Origin: Gonocerus acuteangulatus
Lineage: Eukaryota; Arthropoda; Insecta; Hemiptera; Coreidae
Assembly: GCA_946811695.1 (NCBI GenBank)
Contig: OX328125.1
Coordinates: forward strand, 96,546,260 to 96,610,259
Length of the DNA stretch: 64,000 nt
Direction of reading: 5' to 3'
The notes beneath the pieces were generated by a model, which worked only from the letters and a program-made list of their open reading frames with translations, was not told the origin of the DNA and ran no database searches. The translations under genes were made by a program, and so were the position numbers. How positions within the stretch are numbered: position 1 is the stretch's first letter; every line of letters starts with the position of its first letter. Shown piece by piece: positions 22,916-36,900 of the stretch.

Positions 22916-23458
22916 AAAAATTTTAACGGGGGTCTACTAGGTAGGATCGATAAAGATTTGAAGAAATTTTTCAAAAATTCCGTCATGAGTCCAACCTCAA
23001 TAGCTACTTTCCTTCGGAGGAAAGTGCTAAAAAGCCAGAGCAAAATCAGTCCAGACATTAATAAATGTATAATAGAGGATGACATTAATAATCAAATAAA
23101 TATTGGTTTCGATATAAGTTTACATTCTCGAGAATCCAAAAACGATTCAGACTCGGAATTAAGAAATTATTTAATAATTTCATAGAAAATGGTAAAATAT
23201 TATTATTCTTTGGCAATATTACTATAAGTATAATTTACTACTATACTATTACTACATTATTATATTATTATTGTTACAGTTATAATATATTTTATAATAT
23301 TGTTATTAATAATATTATTACCTGCTATATTATTTCTATTAATATTACAATTTATATTATTATAGCTGTATAGTATGCATTATTATACTATTGTTACCTT
23401 GTTTTGAGTTGATTTCAATTAATAAAAATGTTTATTTGCAAATAACTACTGGCTAATG

Positions 23459-23650
23459 CAGGGCCGCCACATCTTAGAGCCGGGCCCGGGACTAGATCAC
23501 GGGCCCCCACTTCTCAGAGCCAGAATGAAAATTCTAGTACTTTGCTATAGGACTTTGGGCACTTTAAAATTATTTTCATCTTCAGTTTTGAGCAAAATGA
23601 GAATAAAAGCCGACAATCGGTGCTGCAAAAGTCACTTTCGGTACTTTTTT
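23459..23650 (+). mobile_element. hAT element related to 21492-21937, opposite orientation, truncated
   Basis: It starts CAGGGCCGCCACATC and matches the complement of the first hAT copy through AAGCCGACAATCGGTGC, then diverges near 23650. No right terminus or target duplication was found. Confidence 0.75.
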
Positions 23651-23729
23651 CCCCAATTAGCGAGCGTATTATGTTTGAGACTCAATAGAGAAGTCTATGA
23701 AGAGCCTAACTTGGCTCCATAGGATCTGT

Positions 23730-24000
23730 ATTTCCAAAAAACAATTTTTATATCTGGTATAATTTATAAATCTTAGAAATAAATGAAAAAAAAAAACTCC
23801 TCTGCAACTTCCAATTCTGTTTTTTGGCCTGAGATGGAGATTTATGTTTATTCATGGTGCTACACTACTTAATAAATACACAAAAACTTCATATTTTTGT
23901 CTTTTGATCAAGAGCAGGATGCAGTTTCCCTAGTGGCAGCTTTGCCAACCTACGTCTGGCGGTCTAATTCAATTTATCAATAAGTTATCCTCACCATCCA
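23730..24000. repeat. Repeat related to 22260-22450
   Basis: TTTATGTTTA, ACTACTTAATAAATAC, TTTTGATC(T/A)A and GCCAACCTACGTCTGGCGG match ordered blocks at 22300-22450. It is a second copy of part of the extra segment seen in copy A. Confidence 0.55.
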
Positions 24001-24906
24001 TGACCGGTAACCCTCACCGCTGCCTTAAGCGCAAATGGCCTAGAGACCTATTGTAAACAAACCTTGTAAAATAATGTTTGCTAGTTTAATTTATGTTTGT
24101 AGCCTGAATCATGCTTTTATACGCCCTCCCTTCTAGTAGATGTACCAAGGGATCAGAGAAGTTTTAAAGGCTACTGTAGAGGAAGAAGAGAAAATCTTTG
24201 TCTAAGTAAAATTTCAACCAAGTCCTGGACTGGTGTGTTGTTGATTAAGAACTCTTTGTGAAAGGTGATCATTACGTTATTACGTTCATACGCTGTTGGA
24301 ACTAGCATTTCTACAAATTTATCACATTATAGAAGGCCCAAAACGTTTTAATTTTATGCTATATTTTTGTCTGGCCTTTGTTTGCTCCTGAACGTCAAGG
24401 AAAAGTTACAATAAACCTCAAAAGATTCCTTTCTAAAAAATTATTGACTAACCTGCAATAATCTCTACTGCAGTGCTAAACAAAATTATCAAAAGAATAA
24501 AGAATAAAATAATCACACAGTGATTTAATGAAAATAAAACAGCGCTTTACGAAGCTGGTGGCTAAATGTAGAACTTCTAAACTCTAGTCACTTATAATAT
24601 ATCGAGAGCATTCGTATTATTTAGTTCTTGATATTACCTCCTTGGTATCAATAAGAAAATGTAAATAATAGTAGCATGTTGTTAATTATTCTGAATTCGC
24701 CGAAATATGTTCTCGATTTATTTCTTTTCATTTTCATTTGAAAGTTTTTCTTGACATTATTTCTTAAACCGCTTACCAAGAGTCACATGTGCAGTGCCAT
24801 TGCTTTTCTCTAAAAATAACCTTCTGTGCATAAATATGTTGTACCCAGTATTCGAGTGACGATTTTCATTTATTATGAAATAACTAAATATTTTTAACTC
24901 AATAAA

Positions 24907-24957
24907 ATGTCTGTGGACGTATTAAATCAGCTGGAGTCAGCAGCTAAAATAATGCTG
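24907..24957 (+). CDS. XPO4: XPO4 exon 1
   Basis: Residues 1-17, MSVDVLNQLESAAKIML. The ATG is preceded by AATAAA-like A-rich leader; donor GTAGGT; phase 0 end. Confidence 0.85.
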
Positions 24958-27900
24958 GTAGGTTGTTTTTTAAGCCACCAGTAAATCTTTGCAAATATAC
25001 GTTTTCTTCTCCGAAATAGTTTGTAACTTAGCACTCCTTTTTTCTTCATCTCATTGTTTATTTTTTATGATTAAATTGTGGACTTAATATCGATCTCTTA
25101 TCACCATGATTAATTTATGAAAATTATCTATTAGAAGTGGGAACTGTGCTAAAAAATTTGGCAATCATAAAATTGAATCAACTTTTATCATACAGAACAA
25201 TTATTTTGATTGACATATCTTCCAACTTATTCACTTGTATTTTATTAAATATCATTCACCACATTTTAGAATAATTCAAATTATCTTTTTCCATTTGCAA
25301 CTATTTCTTTAAAATAGTTTATTTTCTATTTTAGGCTCCACCACAGTTCATTACGAGTGATCAAAGACAAGCAGCAGAAACTATCTTCTTAAATTTTCGC
25401 AAAACCGAGAACCCTTACGGACTGTGCAAGCATATATTTGGTAATTATTATTTTATATTATTTTAAATGGTACCTCCTTAATTATGTACATATATTTATT
25501 GACTGTAAATAAAATATCTTCCATCGTTTTTTATAAAATAATTTATTTGATAAGATTCTTGCTCACCTAATGGAAATCTAGTTTTATTTCCAATGGTTCT
25601 GATGTGTGTCTTTGAGTAAAGACTTTTTAATATTTTTGAATATGCATCATTTGTTAATTTTCAAATTTATACTAGCAGGAATTTGTTTTGAATTAATTGT
25701 TTAAGTAATTATTCTTGTTAAACTAAATTTTATTTTATTTTTATTTATTTTAATTATCCTGCCTCTACCCCATTGGGTCATTGGCAGCTCGGTCTTCTAT
25801 AGCTGAGTATGTCCGTTGAAATCACCAACGAACACTACTGGCTTCGGAAGTTGATACACTATCTGATGTAAGTAGAAATCTTGGTTTGGGGCTATATATA
25901 CGTTGCATATTGAGATTGGGTCTGGGTTGTGTATTTGAACAGCTATTACCTCCAGATGTGTTTTATGATGTACTTTTTGTGCTACGATGGTGTTGTAATT
26001 AAAACGGCGACACCTCCCCAGGTCGACGAAGCTTTTGCTTGACCTCTTCGAAATATTTGCAGCTCTTTAAGGTTTGTTATCATGGAAGGTTGTAGATGAG
26101 TTTCTTCTAAATATATCACATGGGGTTGTTTTTCATTTATTAGTATTTTTAGGTACCTACTCGTAGTGTCTATTAAAGCCGTCGCAGGTCCACTGGAGAA
26201 TATGTAATTTTGGATTGTTTGACATGATGGTTTAAATAATAACCTAAATATTTGTTAAATGAGATTTGTTAAAAAAATTAATTAAACATATGTTGATTAA
26301 ACCTTAACTATTGGTCGTTCCCCCGAGTATGTTTTCGATCAGAATAACTAGACTCAGGCGTAGAGGAATTCTGAATGTCCTTCGATACACCTAGTGATTT
26401 AAGTAGCTTGGTTATTCGGATTTTCGCAGACCTATTCTTGCGAATGTAAATTAAATTTATATTTTTTAAATGACATTTTATCTTTATAATAGCCTTATCC
26501 TCCAAACCCATTTAATCAGGAATCTTTGAGTTTCAATATTAAAACTAATGACTAATCATCGAATGGTATTACATTTAATATACAATAATGTCAAGGGAGC
26601 ACACCGTGGCCGTATGACCTATTGTGCTGCCCTTTGTTGTCTCTCTTAAGTGTACTACCTTCCAATAATTCAGGAGTCTCCTTATTGATATTTTGCTTGG
26701 GTCAAGGTCGGTATCCTTTGTGTCACAAACGTACCTAAAGCGTATATAATCCAGCCGTTCACAGTCACCGATGATGTGTATTGGCGTCTCTTCTTCTGCT
26801 CCACACCATCTGCAGATGGGGGAGTTGGTTATCTTTATCCTATGAAGGAGTTTGTTCAGTTTCCAATGTCCTGTAATTATTCCAATAGCTTCCTGAAGTT
26901 CTACTCTGTTAAGGAGCTTCAGCCCCTTCCAGGGTTCTCCAGAAGGCTTTTGAATAAAGTATTCCGTATGCCTTAAAGTTTGGGTTTCCCACAGGTTTTG
27001 TTGCTTCCTATGTAGCCATTGGTGTATTGTCCGTTTGAACAATGGCAATAGTGCCCCGCCAAAAGGATCCTATTGGCGTTGTAATGTGCACCGGGAATGT
27101 CCCCAGTGTCATGACTGAATTGCTTAAATTTAATTTAAAATGATTGAAAAAATTCTATACGTTTTTAAGCAGGAAGTAGGTATCTGTTTGCTCTGGTCTA
27201 TAATATATATATATTTTTTTACTGACTGATTTTTGGAAATTTTTATGTCCTTTTAGTGTACTGAATCTAAAAATGACTTCAATTTCTTTTCATTATGTAT
27301 ATTTTGTTTTTAAGTAATGGGAGGGGGTGCCTTAGAAAGTCACAACAGTTTATGTTCGAATTTATATTTTACTACAATTAGCTATACATAATTTATTAAA
27401 CCACTATATAGGGTGGTCCGAAGAAAAAAATCCTTTTTCTGAAAAGAAAGCCACCACCCCAAACTCACAACGCTAGGCACACAGTGTTAATGTCTCAACA
27501 CCCTTTTCCATCGCGTTTCCTTTTTTTAACTTATCTTTACTCATTTTGTTTAACATTAATACTTAGTGTTTTCATTTTTATTTGCAGAAACGTGTACAGT
27601 AGATTACGTTCTTTTTGAAACAGCCAGTACGTTGAAAGAAGCTCTCATTCGAGAATGGACACTTCTGGAGGAATCAGAAATAATTGAATTACGCCAATAT
27701 CTTTTGGACTACACTACGCAAAAACCAACCTTGGCACCTTTTGTTAGAGAGAGGATATTACAGGTATTTTTCACCTTTGCTGTTTTTGCTTTCTTTTCTA
27801 GAAACTATATCTAATTTTGATCATAAATTATGTTTAATTTGATTGTAGGTAATTGCTATAATGGTTAAAAGAGGAAGTGTTACTGACTTCGGTATGGAAA

Positions 27901-30900
27901 GGGGAAGGATCTTGCAGGAGGTAGAACAGCTAATTATGGGAGGAGACCTTCCTCGGGTAAGATGCTGGAGTGATCCTATTTTACATTTTGTGGTGATTCT
28001 TTCATGTAAATCGTTTAGAAAGAAATTAAAATTAAGCAGCAAGCACTTGACTTAAAAATGTTAAAAGGTCAGTAATTAACACGCTGTCAGTATTTTGCGG
28101 GATTTCAATTTTGAGTGAGTTTTTGGTCTGATTGAATCACAAGTATTGGCGTCCAAGATAATAACCCAGCCAAAAAATAAGTTTTCTTTTTGTCCAGAGT
28201 TAGCACAAACTATGAGATATTTTGCTGTTTGTAGTTGTTAACCCTTATGGGACGGTGAGCCACATGAGCTTAGTGGCCCAAGGACCGGGGCCCATCCCCC
28301 CTTCAAGTACCATTGGATAGGATTAAATAGCTCTGCCTCCTCCGGCCACTTTGGTGTGTGTGTTTGTATTTAACTGCGTATTAACACTTGGGCTATTAAC
28401 GCCGGGCTATCTATAACTTCCTGCCCTTTTATAATGCCAACAGCACTTGGTCGGTCACCCATTCAGGTACCGGCCATGCCAGATGTTGCTTAACTCTGGA
28501 TATCAACGGGAGCTGGTGCACTCAACATGGCTATGGCCATTAGCTCCTCCACCCATTTTTTCTCATATCTCCTAATACGCTCTCATTATTTCTTTCTTTC
28601 TCATTTTCTTATACCGGGCTTCAGACAAAATGTTCAACATACATTTTTTATTTTTTAAATTTAAAATTGTTTTAAATGTTTTTTTTTAATTTAAAATTGT
28701 TTTAAATGTTTTTTTTTAATTTAAAATTGTTTTAAATGTTTTGTTTTTTTTTTAATTATTTCTTATTTAAGTAATATCAACCTTAATATCTTGATATCAT
28801 TATAATGTCTACAGAACACGATCAACCTGTACACATTAACTTGTAAACTACAAATAAGGCCCTTCAGAGAGTCCAGAACTGTGTGAAAGAACTCGGACAT
28901 ATTGCCAAGGAAAACCCCATTCATAGGCTCAAACTGCATTGTTATGCCTAGCAGACTCAAGAGGTCACAAATATGAGAGGTGGTTACAAATATTACCACT
29001 GTATGCCGTTAAAAGCTGTCACAGCAGTGGCTTTCATTCCTCAAACAAAGAAGTTTTTTGTCACAAAAGTGCCTAACTATTCAAAGGGCACACCGGCCCG
29101 CTGTCATAAAAGTGCGCTTACCATCTCGAAAAGATTTAAAATACAGAATGATTTTATTCCCTTAGGCCATTGGGTGCCTAGCATCCATGCCATTATGGGT
29201 GGTAGACTACATTTTATAAGAAAAATAAGTTATAAAACTTATAAAATGTATCTTTATTCAAGGTACGACCGAACCCCGATTATCTACACTTTTTCTATCT
29301 CAAGAATGAACTATCTCTTCTCAATTACTATTTATTTTTACTTCTTTGGATTTATATGTCATACATCATTAAAAAAGTATTTCTTCTGCTTTATTTTGTA
29401 CAGCTATAACTGCCCTACATGTGTGGTCCGCTCGCCAACAACAGTTTTAATTTTGGTTTTAATTAAAATAGTACAAGAAAAAAGTACTATTTTTTAATTA
29501 CCTGCACCGCATAAATCCAAAAAAGTGAAAATACTTAACCTTTAGGCTGCGTAATACTCGTAGGGCTTAGATGATGCGGTGGTGCGGATATATCAGTCCG
29601 CACCAGCACAAGGGTTTTGTTTGGGCCAAAAATACTGAAGATTAAAAATAAATATTTATGCTCAAATTTTTAAAAATTGTAAAGAACCTATAGGGTTTAA
29701 CTCCTACATTTCTGCCAAGGCTGGTTTAAATATATTTGATTAATTACTGACTTTCCACCATTTTTGAGTGATGTGAGTAATACAAAAAAATAGCAAATGT
29801 CATTAAAAATGGAAATTGTGATTTATTTATTGTTTTAAAATGTATTAATTTTGTTTTAGCAAGTACTGGGTTGTAGCATAATATCGGCCATGATGATTGA
29901 ATACGGGAATACTGTGAAATCATCGGATGTTGGATTGACATGGGAGACACATTTCAAAGCAAAGAAGCAGTTCGAAGTAAGACATTTTTATTCAATGGGT
30001 TTCTGTTGCTTTATTTTCTTTACACATACATACAAAATCCTGAATTCCAAAATATTCCTTCAAACACCTTAGTCTTCAAAATTCTAAAATAGATTACAAG
30101 GGTTTGTTACCTAATTGCTATATGGGTGAATACTCTTCTGCATATGATAGACACTAATGAATTTCATTCATCTTCAGTTCCTTCTAAAACAATTTATTTA
30201 TTTACAGTTACAGTCGATGTTAAACTGGCGATTCAGTCCGTACACTTCAACGTTTCTGTCTGAAATTTCTGTGGACGATGTTCTGTTGGAGTGAATTGCT
30301 AGTAAGGGCCACACTTTAAAAGAGCTACATTCTTATTTGAATAATTAATCAGTCAGTTGGCATGTTCTGTGTTTTTTTGTCGTTCTTTAAACTATTTGTA
30401 TTATTGTTGAAATTGGTAGTAGAAGTGGGCCTAAGTTTCTACCCTCGGTTTGATTGTTCTTGTGTGGATATGTTTGTGTGTGCATGCTATATTTAGGCTT
30501 GCTACTGCCTAGGGAATTTTTGTTTTAATTATGGGCAGTTATGTGTTAATGTGTATCTGACTTACATAATTAAATCAGTTACAATCATTTTATGTAAGAG
30601 GTTAAACCACCTTGAGATTGAAATAACCTTGAACAATTTCTTTTTTAGTCTTGATAAATTATTCATACTTGTGAGAACATTCTAAACGTCTTCTTGAGGA
30701 GATATAAGAATTTGTCGCCTCCTCTATATTTTTAAGTGAAGAGCACTCGTCGATTTTACTGCTTCATCAGTGAACTGGCAACAAACAAAATAACATAGTA
30801 ATTAATTAACCTTTAGGCTGTGTAACATTCTTGATGATGCTAGATGATGTGCGGGATAGCCTAGCGCCTGGAGTGCCCCGTGTGCTGAATACTTTCGTCA

Positions 30901-33900
30901 CACGATATTTTGTTGTAAGATAACTCTCCCTGTACCTTGCATTCCACTAGTTCCAGGTGTTTCTCCAATAGAAACATTTTAGGATACATCTTCAGAACCC
31001 TCATCGTCATCGGAAGAAAACTCCGCTTCACTTTCGCTCACACCCTTCAACAATTCTTGTTCAGAATAAATTTTCTTAGAAATATTTACACACAAAATTG
31101 TTCACTTCGCAAAATATATTAGAGAAATATGCAGGGTCAATTCCAGGTAAAGAGAAACAGCGTTTTTCGGCATTAAAAAAAAGGGAGAGAGCAGGTATAT
31201 TCGTACAGATAGGCTGAGTAGTTGGAAGCTAAAATGACAAAAGTGAAGTCCTATGCCCCCTATCGGTTTTGAAGGACACTGCAGCTTCTATAAACAGCCT
31301 ACAGATGGCAATAGTAGAAGGACTGATATAATAGCTCGTAGCAGCCAAGCTCAAAAAAAGCCGAACTGAGATATCAGTCCAACAAGCATCCGGTGCTACA
31401 AGCATTTGGTGCACGGCTCCAGACAGAAATATCTGCTCGTAGCACCCCCAGCACTGCACCACCGGACTGATATATAAGTTCGTAGCAGTGTATGTGTTAA
31501 CAACTTCAATCTTAAACTTAATTGTCAACTATAAATAAAGACCAATAAGTTTTGTAAAATCGAAAAAACGTAGTTAACCACACTAAGCTTATACACTATC
31601 CGAAAGTCTGATTCACAGGAACTGTGCCTCATCTTTGCCTCGTATCATAATGTTCTTATGCATAGTGTAATTTGGTAAGCCTGGAATAAATATAGTTAAT
31701 ATTTTGGGAAAAAATTAAAACGCCTATTCCAATGAAATCATGAAGAAAAGCTAGACTTTAGGAGCTACTAACAGTAGCGGAAATTGGGCCTCTTGGACTT
31801 CCACTCGGAAAGATCTATGAAAAATAAAAAATTGTTTCTCATTTAGAGTATCTACAACAAGCAATAAGAAACTGAGGAAATCAGACACAAACACCTTTCA
31901 AAGCAAAAACTCTTAACAATTTCGAAGTTTAGGCACTTATTTCTCCAATTGACATCATCCATTCACAAATTACTTTACAATCTTTTTTGTAGACAACCAG
32001 TAAGCTTTAGAGTGGTCACCTTCCAGTTCCCACGATTTCCCAACCCTTTCGATATATTTTAGAAAATATACCAAAATCCCAAAATTTTTCATTACTGTTA
32101 TTGAAATATTTAATTAATAGTACTTCCTCAACTCCAAACGGAACCAAACATTAACTATCCTAAATTAGATGAATCTTAAACGTCTTGTACAAGTTTCAAC
32201 TGAATCAATCGTTTCTGAATACCGAAACTGAAAATTAGTTGGGAAAACTAGTTGTTTCCACTTTTCTCGTAAAAGGTTATAGATATCGCTTTAAAAATGG
32301 TTTCATCCGTTTTTCTAGGATAGAAAACCCATAAACACAATACCTGCAAGCATAATAACTCGAAAACTTGAGCCCCAAAAACCATGTTCCGGTTTTTTGT
32401 AATTTTACAGCTAATTTCTATTGATATTTTGATCTAAAAAACACATTCACTTCTTAGGTAAGAATATTTGTTGTAATTTTTTTTTTTTTTTGTTTGGAGT
32501 TAAGGCGTGTCAACCTTTGTGGTCATTAACGCCAGAATTGTAAATTTTAACAGTTGAGTAGATTCTGATACATCTTGTACAGCAATTTGAAAAAAAATGT
32601 TTTGAGAATGTACTATACATTTAAAATATTCTTATAAGTATAAACAGTTTATCTTAACAGAAGAAAAAATCAATTTTCTTTATAAATCAATGTAATGTAA
32701 CCTCTTTATGCAGTATAAAAATTTATTCAACTTCCAATGTTATGACATTACTCTATCATCACAGATGTGTGCTAAATCGGCTTCATTTGATTTATTATTT
32801 AATTTTTCTTATTGAAAGAATAGATTTTGGTTGCTCGCTGTGGCATTGCCAATTCTGAAAATGACATTCGAAAAAACCGCCACACACATTTTAGTTTTTC
32901 AGAACATAACAATTATTGTACGGTAAACAGATAAAATAATAGAAGTAGTTATTGTGAACCTAAACTTTCAAACTTGATTATTAGTTTTATTAAAATTTTA
33001 ATGTCAGTTTATACATAAGACTAATTTTTAGGATGGCTTATCTGTAGTTTACCACCCTTTTCTAGCTAAGATAGGGCCGATTCCTTTTCTTTTTTTTAAA
33101 AGAAAATGCATCATCCCTAGTGGAAATCGTACCCAAGACCCTAGGCAAGGAGTGCTCACGGCTTAACACTCACAGCCTCCAACTTTTTTATTAAATGTTT
33201 TTCATTTATTAGAATTGTATAGAGGTCAACTTGTCAATGAGTAAACATTAATTCTTGTATACTTCCATGGTCCACATTACTTAATGTTTTAAGGAGTTCT
33301 GGAAATGCCGTGTTGACTTGGTGGTAATTTCAAAGCGAACGTTATCGTCACATACCAATAAGAAGATTAGCCACCAAACTACAAGGATGAATTGAGATTA
33401 AGTTCATTTGGTTTCCCATGTTCGCCTGGGAAGGAAACATAAAACGAACTGGATGACTGATTACTTCTTTACCACAAATCACTCTATATACTTTGATAAA
33501 ACAGAGGTTCTAGTTAAGGCATCTAACACACAAGAAAGGATTATCTGAGAAGCGATTACAATTGTGGATTTCAGCAGAGAAGATGGTTACAGACTTAGTA
33601 AATTATGGACACCCGTCGTCTCCCGAAGACAGAGGATTCGATTGGTTGCTTGGAACCCAACAGTGGTGGGAAGGTCGACCAATCAGAGGTTTGGAAAAAC
33701 CACCTACTACCCTGGCCCGGACTGAAGCCTATCTTCATTCTCAGAAAAAGGAATACTGCCTGAGGAAGGCAGTATGTCTGGCGAAATGTCGGTTATTACC
33801 AAGTCAACACGGTCACGGTCTTATCCAGAAGAATTTTTTTTTTTTTTCTTCATAGTATCCCTATGAAGAGTGCATTTATATCCAGAAGAACTTAAAACAT

Positions 33901-36900
33901 GAAGTGAATAAACATTATTCATTGTAATAAATTTAATTGTCATAAAAGAACAACGTAATATTTAAATGATTTTCTGGTATGGTAGAGTAAAGGAACATTG
34001 GAGAAATGAGGTTGGTTGAGAAAACATTTCTATTTGATATAATCAGAAGTGGTGTTGGGAGCTCAGGAAATAATAAATAATATAATATATATGTCTGTTA
34101 CACATTTTCACTTGATTGCCCATATCCAAGCTTGGAGCAGAACTAGAACAAAAACTTCTTTCTTTCTAGTTTTGTTTCATATCACTGTTGAAATATGCTG
34201 CAATTGAGCATTAGGTAGTGGTTTTTATATACAATTTTTCTGTTGAAGGTGTTTTTGGTTTGGTGCACTTTTTCTTAAATTCACACAGCGAGTATTATTC
34301 GTCATACAATTTTTAATATGTCAACCTCATGCTTTACCTTTAAAATTGTGATGCTTTCTATTTCTTAAACGTCAGAATTTATTATTAATGTAGTTAATGC
34401 TTTATTTTCTATAACAAATGATATTTATCACTTTCCATAATAGTAAAAAGTAATATTTGTGCTAGGGAAAAGACAATTTAGTCATGTAATTCTGCTCAAA
34501 TAAAAGGGGTTGCTGGGCACAGCATACTCAGCAGTCTTGGAAATATTTAATGAATTGAAAGATTAACGGCTCGGGAACACAGTGTAGTGTCAGGCCCGTC
34601 AAACAAAGGTCGATCTGTCACAATGAGCTAGTCTTTATTGCTTTGCTGGGCAATACAGTTGTAACAAATTAAAGATTTGTCGCGAGATCAGTTTGGTTAG
34701 AATGGTGAAGAAACTGAATTATTCATTGAAAATCATATGACATACAGTCTTCTCTATTAGCTTCCCTATCTATACTGCCCAAGTCACGAGGGGGCTGAGG
34801 AACTGTCAATCCAGGACCGTGTGGTACCAGACGACTAGCAGATTCCACATTAGGGTAGTTAATGAGCTTATGATTTTTGGAATTATAGCCTTGAACATGA
34901 CAATTACAAAAGTAACAGTCATTAACGTGGTTTTTTTGCTCCCTCCACATCATTGGTATAGCAAATCCGAAAGATTTTAACTCTCCTTTGTACCATAAGC
35001 GAAGTTTTTCTACGCAGCTATGGCATACTTTGTGAGGAGCCCACACTTTATGTTGATCTCCTATTTTCAAGCCAAAATATGCATAATATACATTTTTGAC
35101 AAAACCTGTTATATTTTGTTGGTATTTCTTAACTGTGTACTCACCACAGATAAAACAGAAGTAGTCTGGACTGCTAACACAACGACGATGAGACATTTTG
35201 TCTAAATGCACTTTCAAACCTTAAAATACGTTCTTAATCACTTTGACACAACTAAGAGACCTCAGTGAATGTGTTCACTTCAGTTGATACTACTGAACTG
35301 AAAGAATGAACAGAAATTTAGCTCCAAGTTCCTGATACAACAGGTTCAATCTCGTTTAGCTTCAGACGGTGACATCTGAGACCAAACAAGTACGTTCCTG
35401 TCTGAACAGGTCGTGCGTAGACACCCTCAGGCCTACAACATCTACTGAGGGAGTCATTGCCTACACCACCTAGTGTAAGATGTCTGTTTATAAAAAGAGA
35501 AATCGTTTGGAAAAAAAAACAAAAACCTACTTCTTACCAAATTTATGTGTATAGCAGGTGTATTATGTTCTATGGATTTGAAAAAAATCTGTACGTGATA
35601 GAGAAAAACGGACTTCATTCTCGGCCTCAGTACACCGAGAAACACAGAGATTAGCCAAAATCATCAAATCAAATTTTTGGTTGTAGACCTGTGTTATTTG
35701 TCTCTAATAGGATTTAAAGTTATTAAGCCATAAAACCTGCTAACCTGTTAAGTAATCCCAATGATAAGGAATATCTGGGTTCAAATTGAAGCACTGTTAT
35801 GTGAGTTAATATTTCTAAAAAATAAAAATTTAAAAAATCTCTGACTTAGTTTCGCCGCGGTTTGTATAATGGTTACATAACGCGAAACCAAGTCAAGGAT
35901 TTTTATTCAAGTTGAGCGGAGACAAAAATGAACCCTCATAGTAACTAATGAGTTATGAAATGTCGATATTTCCTATCAGTACATCAGAATTTTTTCTTTA
36001 TTGTCATAAGTGGGGTTTCCACTCTTTAAGGCCTAGTTTGCTCAAGCTTAGTATTCGCCACTCTCACTAAGCCAGCTTAGTGATAAGTGACAAGTACTTG
36101 TTCACACATTTGTGTGTAAATAAACTTATCAGTTCAGTAGCAAGATTGGGACCATCAAATGCAGGAATGAGACATCGTCGCCGTGCTCTGTTGAAAAACG
36201 TTTTTATGCATTAATCAAACGTTATTTTATCGACAATTATAGAATAACTCGAATATTTGAAGAAAGGTAAGGAGTTGTGGGCCAGACAGTGTTTGCTATG
36301 AAGAGACACTATTGGTAATTCAAACCAACTGTTAACAGAGTTGGCAACCGAGGATCAAAACGAGTATAAAAGTTTCATAAGAATGACATCCGAGCAGTTT
36401 AACATTTTATTACGGAAATTTACCCCGAGATTCAACATACAGTCACTAACACCCTCAAAATTCAAATTAGATGTAACTTGGCAAAACTAGCTTGTCACTA
36501 AACACTTTTTGGGATGTTTGCATGAGATGGCAAGGGACAACTTGGTAAATAGAAGCCCTTCCTAGTCACTTGTACTTGCCATTAAGCACCTTGTTTACAC
36601 ATTGATACAAGTGCTTGGGTGACAAGTACTAAACTTGTGTTAACTAGGCTTAACAAGTGAGAAAACAACCTGCTGAAAATATTGATTCACTAAAGAATAC
36701 CCTAAGACCATTCATTATCTGTCTTAAATATCTTATGACTTGTCTGTCGCTCAAGTTCCTTGTAGTACCCTGGGCAATGAATTGAGTCACTAATGTGGCT
36801 TCTAGTCCACTAATGCATTCTCTGTCACTAAACTTTCTCTCCAGGATACTAGGCTATGAGGCTTTATGCCGGTGCATTCTCTATAATTAAAGTTCATCGC

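Larger units (their letters stand above)
20650..23458. mobile_element. Composite inverted-repeat element, copy A (nested insertions)
   Basis: Copy A matches copy B (55495-56985) over most of its length, for example ATGGACAAAA, CAACAATCAGTTTGAGCCTC, TGTACTGAGGGCAATTTAG and GATATCTGGCCCAGAGCTTT. Its left terminus (20652-20757) matches the complement of the right terminus of copy B, so the element had ~125-bp terminal inverted repeats. Copy A carries a 446-bp hAT insertion and about 0.9 kb (22136-23038) absent from copy B. A partial frame reads EIVINFYEEKIYSRSDGP and HKKEF; I do not recognise the protein. Its outer end resembles a SINE tail. Confidence 0.65.

Noticed and set aside
28973..29497. 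174-codon open frame in XPO4 intron 4
   Set aside because: The text is unfamiliar, has no splice or repeat support, and the opposite strand is also open nearby. It may be a transposon remnant; not called as a gene.
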